A DNA stretch of 7,227 nt from Spirochaetaceae bacterium (GTDB lineage Bacteria > Spirochaetota > Spirochaetia > DSM-27196 > SLST01). The translations under genes and the position numbers were made by a program. Of the stretch, positions 1 to 6,396 are shown one piece after another. Positions within the stretch are counted from its first letter, which is position 1. Every line of letters begins with the position of its first letter. A model generated the notes under the pieces. That model saw only the letters and a list, made by a program, of their open reading frames with translations. It did not search any database and was not told the origin of the DNA. The DNA is taken from the NCBI GenBank assembly GCA_007129695.1, contig SKVA01000476.1:1-7227 (forward strand), given 5' to 3'.

Positions 1-1255
1 CTATGACGATCACCGTGTCGTCTCGCGCCATCCACCGTCCCGTGACCGCGGCGATCGCGTCGGAGTACTTCATCGACGTGAACGCGTCGAAGTCGTCGCG
101 CTCTGCGTACCGCAGCGACGCGAGCTCGGCCCCGTCGCTTCGAACGCCGATCGAGACCGTGTCCGCGCCGGGCCAGAGCTCGGGCCGGACCGTCGGCGGA
201 TCGCCGGTCGTGCAGCGCGCCACCGCTCCATCGACCGCCGTCTGCGCGATCCCACCGATCCGGTCGACAGAGTCGGCGGTCGCGTTTCCGACGGCGGCAA
301 GCGACTTCGGGAACGCGGTGAGCGCGTCGCGCGACAGCCACTCGGCTTCCTCTTCGCTGCCGCGGTAGCCGTACCGACTCCCGGGCTGATCGCCTCCGTG
401 GTGGAAGTGGCGGTAACACTTCGCTTCGACGAGCACCGGGCCGCCCCCGTCGCGCATCGATGACGCGACCGTGGTGAAGACCGAATGGATCGCTGCGACA
501 TCGTAGCCGTAGACCTGGTACGCGGGCATCTCGTACGCGGCGGCGAGCTCGACCAGTTCGGTCGCCGCGGTCGCGTCGTGGACCGACGTCGCGACCGCGT
601 ACTGGTTGTTCTCTACGACGAAGATCACCGGGAGTTTCCAGAGACTCGCCAGGTTGCACGCCTCGTGAAACGCCCCCTGGTTCACCGCACCGTCGCCCAT
701 GAACGCGGCGACGACGCCACGGCCTCCCATGCGACGCTCGGTGAGCGCCGCGCCGACCGACAGCGGAACGCCTCCCGCGACGATCGCGTTCGTGCCGAGT
801 ACCCCGGCGTCGCGGTGGCGCAGGTGCATCGATCCGCCGCGACCACCGCACCAGCCCGGCGCCAGGCCCATGATCTCTGCGAGCGTCCGGTAGATCGCGT
901 CGGCGGCGACATCAGGCAGGTCGTGCACCGCTGGATCCCAGCCGTCCGGAAGGACGTACTCCAGGATCTTCGCGAGCGAGATGTGGTGCGCGCGGTGACT
1001 CCCGGTGATTTTGTCGTACGGTTCCATCGCCGCGATCGACGCCGCGGCGATCGCCTCCTGTCCGATGCTGATGTGGATCGGCCCCCAGACGCAGTCGTGG
1101 CCCTTCAGATCGATCACCGCCCGCTCGAACGCATTTATCGCAGACATCGTGAAGAGCACGCGTCGTGCGGTGAGTGGCGCGATCGCGCCGACGTCGTCGG
1201 CGGTCGACGTGACGAGCTGCGGCTGGATCAGCCTGCCGATTGGTTCGTGGTTCAT
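1..1255 (-). CDS. Fused 2-oxoacid dehydrogenase E1 alpha/beta, TPP-dependent (3' end beyond the window)
   Basis: This is the thiamine-diphosphate E1 component of a pyruvate/acetoin/branched-chain 2-oxoacid dehydrogenase, which decarboxylates a 2-oxoacid and passes the acyl group to a lipoyl E2. From ATG 1255, 418 codons are open to the window edge. The alpha part shows the GGRGGSMHL signature (residues 137-145) and the TPP motif from GDG (187-189) to NN (216-217). The loop around residues 280-297 (HHGGDQPGSRYGYR) replaces the usual phosphorylation-loop sequence. From about residue 388, with no stop, the reading frame continues into TSMKYSDAIAAVTGRW, which matches the start of an E1 beta subunit, so the two subunits are fused; fused E1 proteins of about 700 residues are known. 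The start lies 16 bases after the lactonase stop, with a modest GGAAG-type ribosome site, so the two are probably co-transcribed. No E2 or E3 gene is in the window, and the substrate is unknown. Confidence 0.9.
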   Translation of the reverse strand, partial: MNHEPIGRLIQPQLVTSTADDVGAIAPLTARRVLFTMSAINAFERAVIDLKGHDCVWGPIHISIGQEAIAAASIAAMEPYDKITGSHRAHHISLAKILEYVLPDGWDPAVHDLPDVAADAIYRTLAEIMGLAPGWCGGRGGSMHLRHRDAGVLGTNAIVAGGVPLSVGAALTERRMGGRGVVAAFMGDGAVNQGAFHEACNLASLWKLPVIFVVENNQYAVATSVHDATAATELVELAAAYEMPAYQVYGYDVAAIHSVFTTVASSMRDGGGPVLVEAKCYRHFHHGGDQPGSRYGYRGSEEEAEWLSRDALTAFPKSLAAVGNATADSVDRIGGIAQTAVDGAVARCTTGDPPTVRPELWPGADTVSIGVRSDGAELASLRYAERDDFDAFTSMKYSDAIAAVTGRWMARDDTVIVI

Positions 1256-1271
1256 GCGCGTCGCTTCCGCT

Positions 1272-2144
1272 TCAGCCCGCGAACCGGTGCTGCGGCACGC
1301 CGGGCACATCGACGCGCGCGTGGAACAATCCGCCGGCGGTCGGCTGCGACGCGCGCTGCGCTTCGTTGAGCCCGACGCTCGCGGTCGTGATGTAGAGGTC
1401 GCGAAGATCGACGCCGCCGAGCGCGCACGACGTGACGTTCGACGCGGGGAGCTCGATCGATTCCAGTACCTCCCCGGTACTCGGGTCGAACCGGCGCGCG
1501 GCCGACCCTCCCCACATCGCGATCCAGAGCATGCCTTCGGAGTCGATCGTCATCCCGTCTGGAAACCCCATACCATCCGGGACCTCGAACGCGACGCGAC
1601 GCTTCGTGATGTCACCGGTGGCGCGGTCGTAGTCGAAGCCCTGTACCGCACGCGTCGGCGTGTCGATGTAGTACATCGTCCGCTCGTCGGCGGTCCAGAC
1701 GATGCCGTTGGAAACGGTGATTCCGGTGAGCATTTGCCGGTGCGAACCGTCCGCCTCCACGCGGTAGAGCGCCGAGCCCTCCTTGACTCCCTTCGTGCTG
1801 ATCGATCCGACCCAAAGCCGGCCGTTCGGGTCGCACTTGCCGTCGTTCATCCGGCTGTCGGCGGGCTCTTCGTCGAAGGTGCAGAGCGCCTGCTCGGCTC
1901 CCCCCGGCTCATCAACAATTACGGCACCACGCCCGACGGCCATCACGACCCCGCCAGAGGCGCGTGGGACGACCGTGCCGACGCGATCGGAGGTCGCGTC
2001 AACTCGTTCGCTCTGCGTCCGCGGATCGTAGACGCGCAGCTGGCGTCCCTCGATATCGACCCAGTAGAGGACTCCGGCCTGGTCGTCCCAGTACGCGCCC
2101 TCTCCGAGTTTCGCCTTCGCGTCGATGATCAGCTCTGCGGTCAT
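1272..2144 (-). CDS. SMP-30/gluconolactonase/LRE family sugar lactonase
   Basis: A six-bladed beta-propeller hydrolase of the SMP-30/regucalcin/gluconolactonase family, 290 residues, typical for the family. These are metal-dependent, mostly cytoplasmic enzymes that open aldonolactones to aldonic acids. Residues equivalent to the regucalcin metal ligands are visible: E15 in LGEGAYW, N146 in TVSNGIVW and D196 in GFPDGMTID. R98 and N100 in DSRMNDGKCDPNGRLW correspond to the substrate-contacting Arg and Asn. No signal peptide is seen. A longer frame opens at ATG 2171, but ATG 2144 is preferred: it has AGGAGGA five bases upstream, and the predicted -10 box (2172-2177) covers the longer start. The E1 gene follows after 16 bases. 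The lactone substrate is not deducible; a catabolic sugar or sugar-acid lactone is likely from the neighbours. Confidence 0.92.
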   Translation of the reverse strand: MTAELIIDAKAKLGEGAYWDDQAGVLYWVDIEGRQLRVYDPRTQSERVDATSDRVGTVVPRASGGVVMAVGRGAVIVDEPGGAEQALCTFDEEPADSRMNDGKCDPNGRLWVGSISTKGVKEGSALYRVEADGSHRQMLTGITVSNGIVWTADERTMYYIDTPTRAVQGFDYDRATGDITKRRVAFEVPDGMGFPDGMTIDSEGMLWIAMWGGSAARRFDPSTGEVLESIELPASNVTSCALGGVDLRDLYITTASVGLNEAQRASQPTAGGLFHARVDVPGVPQHRFAG

Positions 2145-2148
2145 GGTC

Positions 2149-2155
2149 TCCTCCT
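2149..2155 (-). promoter_or_regulatory. Strong ribosome binding site fixing the lactonase start
   Basis: The minus strand reads AGGAGGAGACC directly before ATG 2144, a near-ideal Shine-Dalgarno sequence with about five bases of spacing. The upstream in-frame ATG at 2171 has no such sequence, so this site decides the start in favour of 2144. Confidence 0.85.
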
Positions 2156-2171
2156 GATCCGGATCCGTCAT

Positions 2172-2183
2172 ATTGTATACGAT
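2172..2183. promoter_or_regulatory. Near-perfect palindrome overlapping the -10 box, candidate operator
   Basis: ATTGTATACGAT differs at one position from the perfect palindrome ATTGTATACAAT. It covers the -10 element of the lactonase promoter, where a bound repressor would block RNA polymerase. TTGTATACAA-type palindromes are known as operators of several GntR-family (FCD) regulators. No GntR gene is in the window, so the regulator would be encoded elsewhere, or the ROK protein encoded at 3398-4525 might bind here. Both are inference. A second, weaker dyad (AATGTTCAACAAT, 2192-2204) lies over the -35 region. Confidence 0.5.
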
Positions 2184-2200
2184 TCTGAGGCAATGTTCAA
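2172..2200 (-). promoter_or_regulatory. Sigma70-type promoter of the lactonase-E1 operon
   Basis: On the minus strand a TTGAAC box (plus coordinates 2195-2200) is followed by a 17-base spacer and TACAAT (2172-2177), close to the TTGACA-N17-TATAAT consensus. The surrounding 2165-2215 is AT-rich compared with the rest of the window. Transcription would begin near 2165, giving a leader of about 20 bases with the strong ribosome site in it. This is prediction from sequence only. Confidence 0.7.
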
Positions 2201-2225
2201 CAATCTTTGGGCATTTCGGGAAGCT

Positions 2226-2450
2226 TCACGAGTCCGGGTGGTGTTGTTCGAGCTCGTCGATCGTTCGGGGCCAGTCGTCCTTGAGCAGGCGTGAGAGCGC
2301 GTGGTCGGCGTACACCGTTCCGCCGGTCTGGCAGCGCGGGCAGTAGTTCGCCTCGTTCTCCGCGTAGCGGATTCGTTGGACGTTCGTCGCGCCGACCGTC
2401 GTTTCGCGCAGCGCCTCGATGTAGTTCACGATGTCGGGCAGTTCGGGCAC
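2226..2450 (-). pseudogene. Relic of an Fpg/Nei-family DNA glycosylase with a large in-frame internal deletion
   Basis: The 74-codon frame starts with GTG and reads (M)PELPDIVNYIEALRE, the hallmark N-terminus of formamidopyrimidine-DNA glycosylases in which Pro2 is the catalytic nucleophile and Glu3 is essential. After about 22 residues it jumps to VQRIRYAENEANYCPRCQTGG and ends SRLLKDDWPRTIDELE. I recognise this as the end of the C-terminal zinc finger and tail of the same family. About 200 residues are missing: the rest of the N-terminal domain, the helix-two-turn-helix, and the first CxxC pair of the zinc finger. Only one CxxC (CPRC) remains, so neither zinc binding nor base excision is expected. 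The frame itself is undamaged and the start is plausible. A TGATACGAT -10-like element (minus strand, 2457-2465) sits close enough to give a leaderless transcript, but this is weak. An assembly error is a possible alternative. Confidence 0.75.
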
Positions 2451-2527
2451 TCGTCGATCGTATCACGCGCATGCGCCAAGGTCATCGGCATCTACCAGCG
2501 ACTGTTCCTCCGTGGTATCCTCCTCGC

Positions 2528-2926
2528 GTGGGTCCGACGCGATCGCGACACGACGAGTCTCTCCACGACCGTCTTACACGTGCGGTACGCAGGAGCCATG
2601 AGCGTGAGAAAGAGACCGAGCGCGTGCGTCGCGAGCAGCGGTACCGGGCCGCGCTTGCCGAAGTCGATCGACTGGTCGCGCGTTTTCATCAGATCGACCC
2701 CGGACTGGGACGGGTGGTGCTGTTCGGCTCCCTGGCGCAAGGCGTCCCGCGCAATCCCGACTTCGACATCGACCTTTCATTCGAGGGCCGGGAGTACTAC
2801 CGTTGCGTTGCAGAGGCGCTCAACAGCGAGTTCGACGTGGACCTGGTCGACTACCGGGTCGCCGCAGACCATATCCGCGAGGCGATCGATAGGGATGGGA
2901 GGGTGGTGTATGCGCCTGACGTCTGA
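2528..2926 (+). CDS. MNT-type minimal nucleotidyltransferase, putative antitoxin of a HEPN pair
   Basis: A minimal nucleotidyltransferase of the DNA polymerase beta superfamily, the group that includes MntA antitoxins, which AMPylate a partner HEPN toxin. The nucleotide-binding signature GSLAQG (residues 67-72) is followed by FDIDL, giving metal ligands D80 and D82; FDVDLVDY supplies the likely third acidic residue (D105). The N-terminal part is a long, highly charged predicted helix (about 12-55). The start is uncertain. GTG 2528 gives 132 residues, GTG 2624 gives 100 with a GAGAAAGAG stretch upstream, and ATG 2471 gives 151; none has an ideal ribosome site. The stop overlaps the downstream HEPN gene by 17 bases, the usual arrangement of such pairs. 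The antitoxin role is inferred from family and context. Confidence 0.82.
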   Translation: MGPTRSRHDESLHDRLTRAVRRSHEREKETERVRREQRYRAALAEVDRLVARFHQIDPGLGRVVLFGSLAQGVPRNPDFDIDLSFEGREYYRCVAEALNSEFDVDLVDYRVAADHIREAIDRDGRVVYAPDV

Positions 2927-3401
2927 TGCTGTATCGGCTCTTGTGTCGCAGCTCGAAAAAGAGTTTCGATCGATCGAGGAGAACTGGGACCTGAACACCG
3001 TAGCGTGGGAGCGCATCGAGCACGGGGCCGACCACCCGCTCGACTGGGCAGCACTGGGGTACACGCTGCACGCGGCCTATACCGCGATGGAGAACTACTT
3101 CCTCCGCGTCGTGAAGGCGTTCGAGAACGACGTTCCCCGCGAGTCCTGGCACCGGGAGGTGCTCGATCGAATGCAGTTGGAGGTCTCCGGTGTCCGCCCT
3201 GCGCTGCTCGATCGGGATTCCACCCGTCTGATCGATGAGCTTCGCGCGTTTCGACACGTCTTTCGTTCGCTCTACGACGAGCGCCTCGATCCGGAGCGGC
3301 TTGCGCTCCTCCAGCGTCGCGCACCGACGGCCCGAGCCGCATTCGCGCGTGCTCATGAGGCCTTTCTCCCGAAGGTAGTCGCGTTGATCGAGGAACAGTG
3401 A
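2910..3401 (+). CDS. HepT-like HEPN-domain protein, putative toxin partner of the MNT protein
   Basis: A 163-residue all-helical HEPN protein, the group that includes HepT ribonuclease toxins. Recognisable family blocks are LHAAYTAMENYF (53-64), the SWHREVLDRM stretch (79-88) and ELRAFRHVFRSLYDERLD (110-127). In HepT the RX4HXY motif supplies the catalytic Arg and His and the Tyr that the MNT partner AMPylates. Here it reads R115-HVFR-S120-L-Y122: Arg and Tyr are present, but Ser stands where the His would be. H116 may serve instead, or this branch may differ. ATG 2910 is preferred because GGGAGGG (2897-2903) lies six bases upstream; the frame is open further left, but that is out-of-phase reading of the MNT gene. 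The 17-base overlap with the MNT gene and the 4-base overlap with the ROK gene suggest coupled translation of all three. Confidence 0.82.
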   Translation: MRLTSDAVSALVSQLEKEFRSIEENWDLNTVAWERIEHGADHPLDWAALGYTLHAAYTAMENYFLRVVKAFENDVPRESWHREVLDRMQLEVSGVRPALLDRDSTRLIDELRAFRHVFRSLYDERLDPERLALLQRRAPTARAAFARAHEAFLPKVVALIEEQ

Positions 3402-4525
3402 ACGGAGCTGTACCGCCTTCCGGTGCCGACCCGCCGGTCGGTCCAGGCCGGGCGCTCTCCGAGAACGAGCGCAAGATACTCACCGCGATCGGCATCCACG
3501 GCCCGCGGACAAAGCGCGACATCTGCCGGCAGACGTCGATCGCGTGGGCGACCGCGGTCAAGCTGGTCGGCCGTCTGGTCGGCGACGGGTTCCTGCGCCA
3601 GGTGGGGATACTCGAGCAGCCCCGAGTCCAGGGGCCCGATTCGACCGTTTTCGACCTGGCGTCCGACTATCCGCTCGCGGTTGGCGTCGACGTGGAGTAC
3701 GCGAACACTCGCGCGATCGTGACGGACCTGCGCGGCGGGGTTCGCTCGGCGCATCTGGCCCCGACGCCCCGCTTCTCCGACGCGCGCCGGGTCGCCGAGC
3801 ACACATCGCGTGTCGTGGACGCTGCGATCGCCGCCGCCGACGTCGATTCGGCCAGGGTCGTCGGCGTCGGTGTCGGGCTTCCGCGGTTCCTGATCCGCGA
3901 CGATCCGGATCTCTTCGCTTCCGTCGGCGCGTCGATCGCCGCTACGCGGAACAGTCGCATCGTCGTCGACGACGTTGCGCGCGCGTACGCGCTTGCGATG
4001 GAGTTCGAGCGACGGTCGCACGCGAGCTTCGCGGTCGTGACGATCCGGTCGGGGGTCGGACTGGGGCTGTCGGTCGACGGCCGGCTGTTCCGTGGCGACA
4101 GCAACCACGCGGGGCTTCTGGGACACATGGTCGTGCGCCCCGGCACGACCGGGAGCTGCCCTCACTGCGGACGCTCCGGGTGTCTGGAGCAGTTCGTGAA
4201 CGACACGCTCGTCACCGCGGAGCTCCTGGAAGCCGCCGCTTCCGGCGCTCCTGACGCCACAGCCGAACTCGCCGATCGTGCCGACGCGCTCGCGCACGCG
4301 CTCTCCTTCCTGATCATGGTTACGAACATCACGGAGATCTTCGTCGCAGCGCAGCTCGGGGAGTACGGATATCTCTTTGCCGACGCGGTCCGATCGGCGC
4401 TGTCGCGCTACGTAGCACCGTTCGTGCCGTGCCGCGTCGAGTTCGTGCCGCTCTCCGCCGACCGCTTCGCGCTCGGCGCAGCCTTCTTCGTGCTGCGCGA
4501 CTACTTCAACTACGAGCTGGAGTAG
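3398..4525 (+). CDS. ROK-family transcriptional regulator (NagC/XylR/Mlc type)
   Basis: A 375-residue ROK regulator: an N-terminal winged helix-turn-helix (about 20-70, with RTKRDICRQTSIAWATAVKL as the HTH core) and a sugar-kinase-fold domain (about 90-370). The ROK zinc site is visible as GH (H243) followed by CPHCGRSGCLE (C254, C257, C262, E264), with CxxCG where CxCG is usual. Kinase features are eroded. The first phosphate loop reads GVDVEYANTRA instead of DxGGT, the catalytic region reads VVDDVARA, and the usual GExGH is GLLGH. It should therefore be a sugar-responsive DNA-binding protein, not a kinase. The start is GTG 3398, within a GTGA overlap with the HEPN stop; no other ATG, GTG or TTG occurs before the HTH, so coupling is essentially forced. 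It converges on the SDR gene at 4533-5324. Confidence 0.93.
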   Translation: MNGAVPPSGADPPVGPGRALSENERKILTAIGIHGPRTKRDICRQTSIAWATAVKLVGRLVGDGFLRQVGILEQPRVQGPDSTVFDLASDYPLAVGVDVEYANTRAIVTDLRGGVRSAHLAPTPRFSDARRVAEHTSRVVDAAIAAADVDSARVVGVGVGLPRFLIRDDPDLFASVGASIAATRNSRIVVDDVARAYALAMEFERRSHASFAVVTIRSGVGLGLSVDGRLFRGDSNHAGLLGHMVVRPGTTGSCPHCGRSGCLEQFVNDTLVTAELLEAAASGAPDATAELADRADALAHALSFLIMVTNITEIFVAAQLGEYGYLFADAVRSALSRYVAPFVPCRVEFVPLSADRFALGAAFFVLRDYFNYELE

Positions 4526-4540
4526 CCCCCGGTCAGCTCG
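4513..4540. terminator. Hairpin spanning the convergent stop codons, possible weak terminator
   Basis: CGAGCTG (4513-4519) pairs with CAGCTCG (4534-4540) around a 14-base loop that holds both stop codons or their edges. Only seven bases separate the ROK and SDR genes, so any terminator must overlap coding sequence. No T-tract follows on either strand, so intrinsic termination is doubtful. Confidence 0.25.
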
Positions 4541-5324
4541 CGTTCAGGTAGTTCCCGCCGCAGATCACGATGCACTGACCGGTCACGTAGTCGGACAGAT
4601 CGGTGCAGAGGAACTCGACGACCTTTGCGACGTCGAGCGGCTTGCCCAGACGCCGGAGCGGAATCCGCTCGGCCGCGTCTACGCGGTCGGGGAACTGCGC
4701 GAGCGCGCGGCTGCTTGCGATCAGCGACGGCGCGATGCAGTTCACGTTGATGCCGTCGGGACCGAGCTCGTGCGCGAGCGACCGCGTGTACCGCAGGATC
4801 GCCGCCTTCGCCATCCCGTAGCTCGTGAACGTCGTGCTGCCACCGAACGCCGCCGTCGAACTGAAGTTCACGATGCGACCCCCGCCACGCGCCCTCAACA
4901 GCGTCGCCGCGGTCTGGCAGCAGTAGATCGTGCTCTTCATGTTCACGTCCATGATGAAGTCGAAGTCGTCGATGTCCATCGTCGACGCGGCGCTCCGCTC
5001 GGGAGGGCGCAGCATCCCGCCGGCGTTGTTGACCAGGATGTCGACTCCGCCGAGCTCCGCTGCCGCGCGCGCGAACATCGCGTCGACGGCCGCGCGGTCG
5101 GTCACGTCGGCCGCGATCCCGATCGACCTGACCCCGAATGCGCGACACTCGTCGGCGACCGACGGCGCGGAGAGCTCCTCCCCGAACTCGGCTGCCGCGT
5201 CGAGCCTGATGTCGTTCACGACGACGTCCGCCCCCAACTCAGCGAGCCGCAGCGCGCACGCGCGACCGAGCCCGCGTCCCGCGCCGGTGACCACCGCAAC
5301 CTTCCCGATCAGTTTTCGCTCCAT
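4533..5324 (-). CDS. Short-chain dehydrogenase/reductase (classical SDR, probably NAD-dependent)
   Basis: A 263-residue cytoplasmic classical SDR oxidoreductase with a Rossmann fold. The cofactor glycine motif is TGAGRGLG (13-20), followed by NNAG (99-102), the structural Asn N128, and the catalytic S156, Y169 and K173 (SYGMAK). An Asp at the end of the second strand (VVVND, D38) normally selects NAD over NADP. A longer than usual insert (about 42-62) follows the second strand. The gene starts one base after the epimerase stop with GGAGG six bases upstream, so the two are one transcript. Annotators often call such proteins 3-oxoacyl-ACP reductase, but beside an epimerase and a lactonase an alcohol or sugar dehydrogenase is more likely. 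The substrate is not determinable. Confidence 0.93.
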   Translation of the reverse strand: MERKLIGKVAVVTGAGRGLGRACALRLAELGADVVVNDIRLDAAAEFGEELSAPSVADECRAFGVRSIGIAADVTDRAAVDAMFARAAAELGGVDILVNNAGGMLRPPERSAASTMDIDDFDFIMDVNMKSTIYCCQTAATLLRARGGGRIVNFSSTAAFGGSTTFTSYGMAKAAILRYTRSLAHELGPDGINVNCIAPSLIASSRALAQFPDRVDAAERIPLRRLGKPLDVAKVVEFLCTDLSDYVTGQCIVICGGNYLNAS

Positions 5325-5325
5325 G

Positions 5326-6396
5326 CTACGCCTCCGCCGATCTGCGCCCGCCGCTCACGCGCGTGCCGCCTGAGTACGCCGATTCGATCGCGGAAAGGTT
5401 TGCGATGCTCTCCCGCAGGCGCGCCGTCTCCCACGCTACCGCCGCGGCGGACTCGACCTGGTCGATCGACCATCGTTCGATCGGCGTCTGCCACGACTCG
5501 TCGTCAGCGGACTCACCGCGATCGCGGACCAGCTTCATGACCGGAGCGAGCGTGCGTGCGTCGCGCGGACCGAGTCCGTCCCAGAACGCCTGCGTGAAGA
5601 TCCGGATGTGACGCTCGCTGAGCGCGGCCATCTCGATCCCGCGTGGGATCTCGGGTCGCTCCTCCAGGATCGGCCAGAGCGCGGCAAAGTCGATCACTCC
5701 CGATCCGATCGCGCAGTGGACCAGCCGGTAGCCCTCGTTCGTGTTGATCATCCGGTAGTCCTTCAGGTGTACGTCGACCAGGAAGGGGAGCACGCGCCGG
5801 GCGAACTCGATCGGATCCTCCGCGACCGACAGAGGGTTTCCGGTGTCGAGCGTGACGCCGACCTCGCTGCTTCCGACCGCGTCGCAGATCTCGACCAGAT
5901 CGTACGAGTCGCAGTCCTGGTGATTCTCGACGCCGATCCGGACGCCGTGTTCGGTCGTGACCTGCGCAAGCTCTCGCAGCCGTGCGATAACCCGGCGCTT
6001 GTAGTCGCCCCAGCCGGCCAGGCCGCCGACCGGCTCTCGATCGCCGCAGAGCAGACCGCTCGACGTGCATCGGAACCGGGTCGCGCCGATCGCCCCGGCC
6101 AGCTTGATCTGCCGCTCGACGTCGGTCGCGGTCATGATGTTCGGCCCGGCCACGACGACCTCTACGCCGTGCCGGCGGGCCTCTGTGGTGTACTCGGTCA
6201 GACCACCGACGTCCAGGTCGGCCGACACGTACGTCAGCGGGACCTCGACCGATGACAACCCGGCATCGATCGCGAGCGCGAGCAGCGCGTCGGCGGCAAG
6301 CGGATCGGGATTGGCCATAGCCGTCCCGCGCCCGGCCGCGCCCGTCGCGTACTGGATGCCGTACATGCAGATTCCGAAGCGATGACGTGGGTTCAT
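5326..6396 (-). CDS. Sugar phosphate isomerase/epimerase-like protein (xylose isomerase-like TIM barrel)
   Basis: A 356-residue member of the xylose isomerase-like TIM-barrel superfamily (AP endonuclease 2 fold), which includes sugar epimerases, isomerases and inosose dehydratases. The four metal ligands fit the usual E-D-H-E order: E157 (RIGVENH), D184 (TLDTGNP), H210 (DVHLKDY) and E255 (PRGIEMAAL); IGSGVID (230-236) is also typical. The barrel ends near 260; about 95 further residues form a helical, Glu/Arg-rich C-terminal extension, which makes the protein longer than the common 270-300. The start is ATG 6396 with GGAGGA four bases upstream; the frame stays open to 7080 but that part is antisense to another gene. 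The SDR gene follows one base after the stop. Epimerase, isomerase and dehydratase roles cannot be separated from sequence. Confidence 0.9.
   Translation of the reverse strand: MNPRHRFGICMYGIQYATGAAGRGTAMANPDPLAADALLALAIDAGLSSVEVPLTYVSADLDVGGLTEYTTEARRHGVEVVVAGPNIMTATDVERQIKLAGAIGATRFRCTSSGLLCGDREPVGGLAGWGDYKRRVIARLRELAQVTTEHGVRIGVENHQDCDSYDLVEICDAVGSSEVGVTLDTGNPLSVAEDPIEFARRVLPFLVDVHLKDYRMINTNEGYRLVHCAIGSGVIDFAALWPILEERPEIPRGIEMAALSERHIRIFTQAFWDGLGPRDARTLAPVMKLVRDRGESADDESWQTPIERWSIDQVESAAAVAWETARLRESIANLSAIESAYSGGTRVSGGRRSAEA

Noticed and set aside
2145..2171. N-terminal extension of the lactonase from ATG 2171 (nine more residues)
   Set aside because: It lacks a ribosome site, lies at or before the predicted transcription start, and adds residues not seen in the family.
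1005..2294. A 429-codon plus-strand open frame
   Set aside because: It lies antisense to the lactonase and E1 genes, both with clear family motifs. Its translation is Arg/Val/Asp-rich shadow sequence typical of high-GC DNA.
2467..2476. Perfect palindrome GCGCATGCGC between the glycosylase relic and the MNT gene
   Set aside because: A ten-base GC-rich palindrome is unremarkable at this composition, and no promoter element nearby gives it a role.
2301..2909. Upstream extension of the HEPN frame, including ATG 2599 with AGGAG just before it
   Set aside because: This part is the MNT gene read out of phase. The MNT frame has clear catalytic motifs, and ATG 2910 has a better-placed ribosome site.
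3353..4297. A 314-codon minus-strand open frame
   Set aside because: It is antisense to the ROK gene, has no recognisable motif, and the ROK frame is full of conserved residues.
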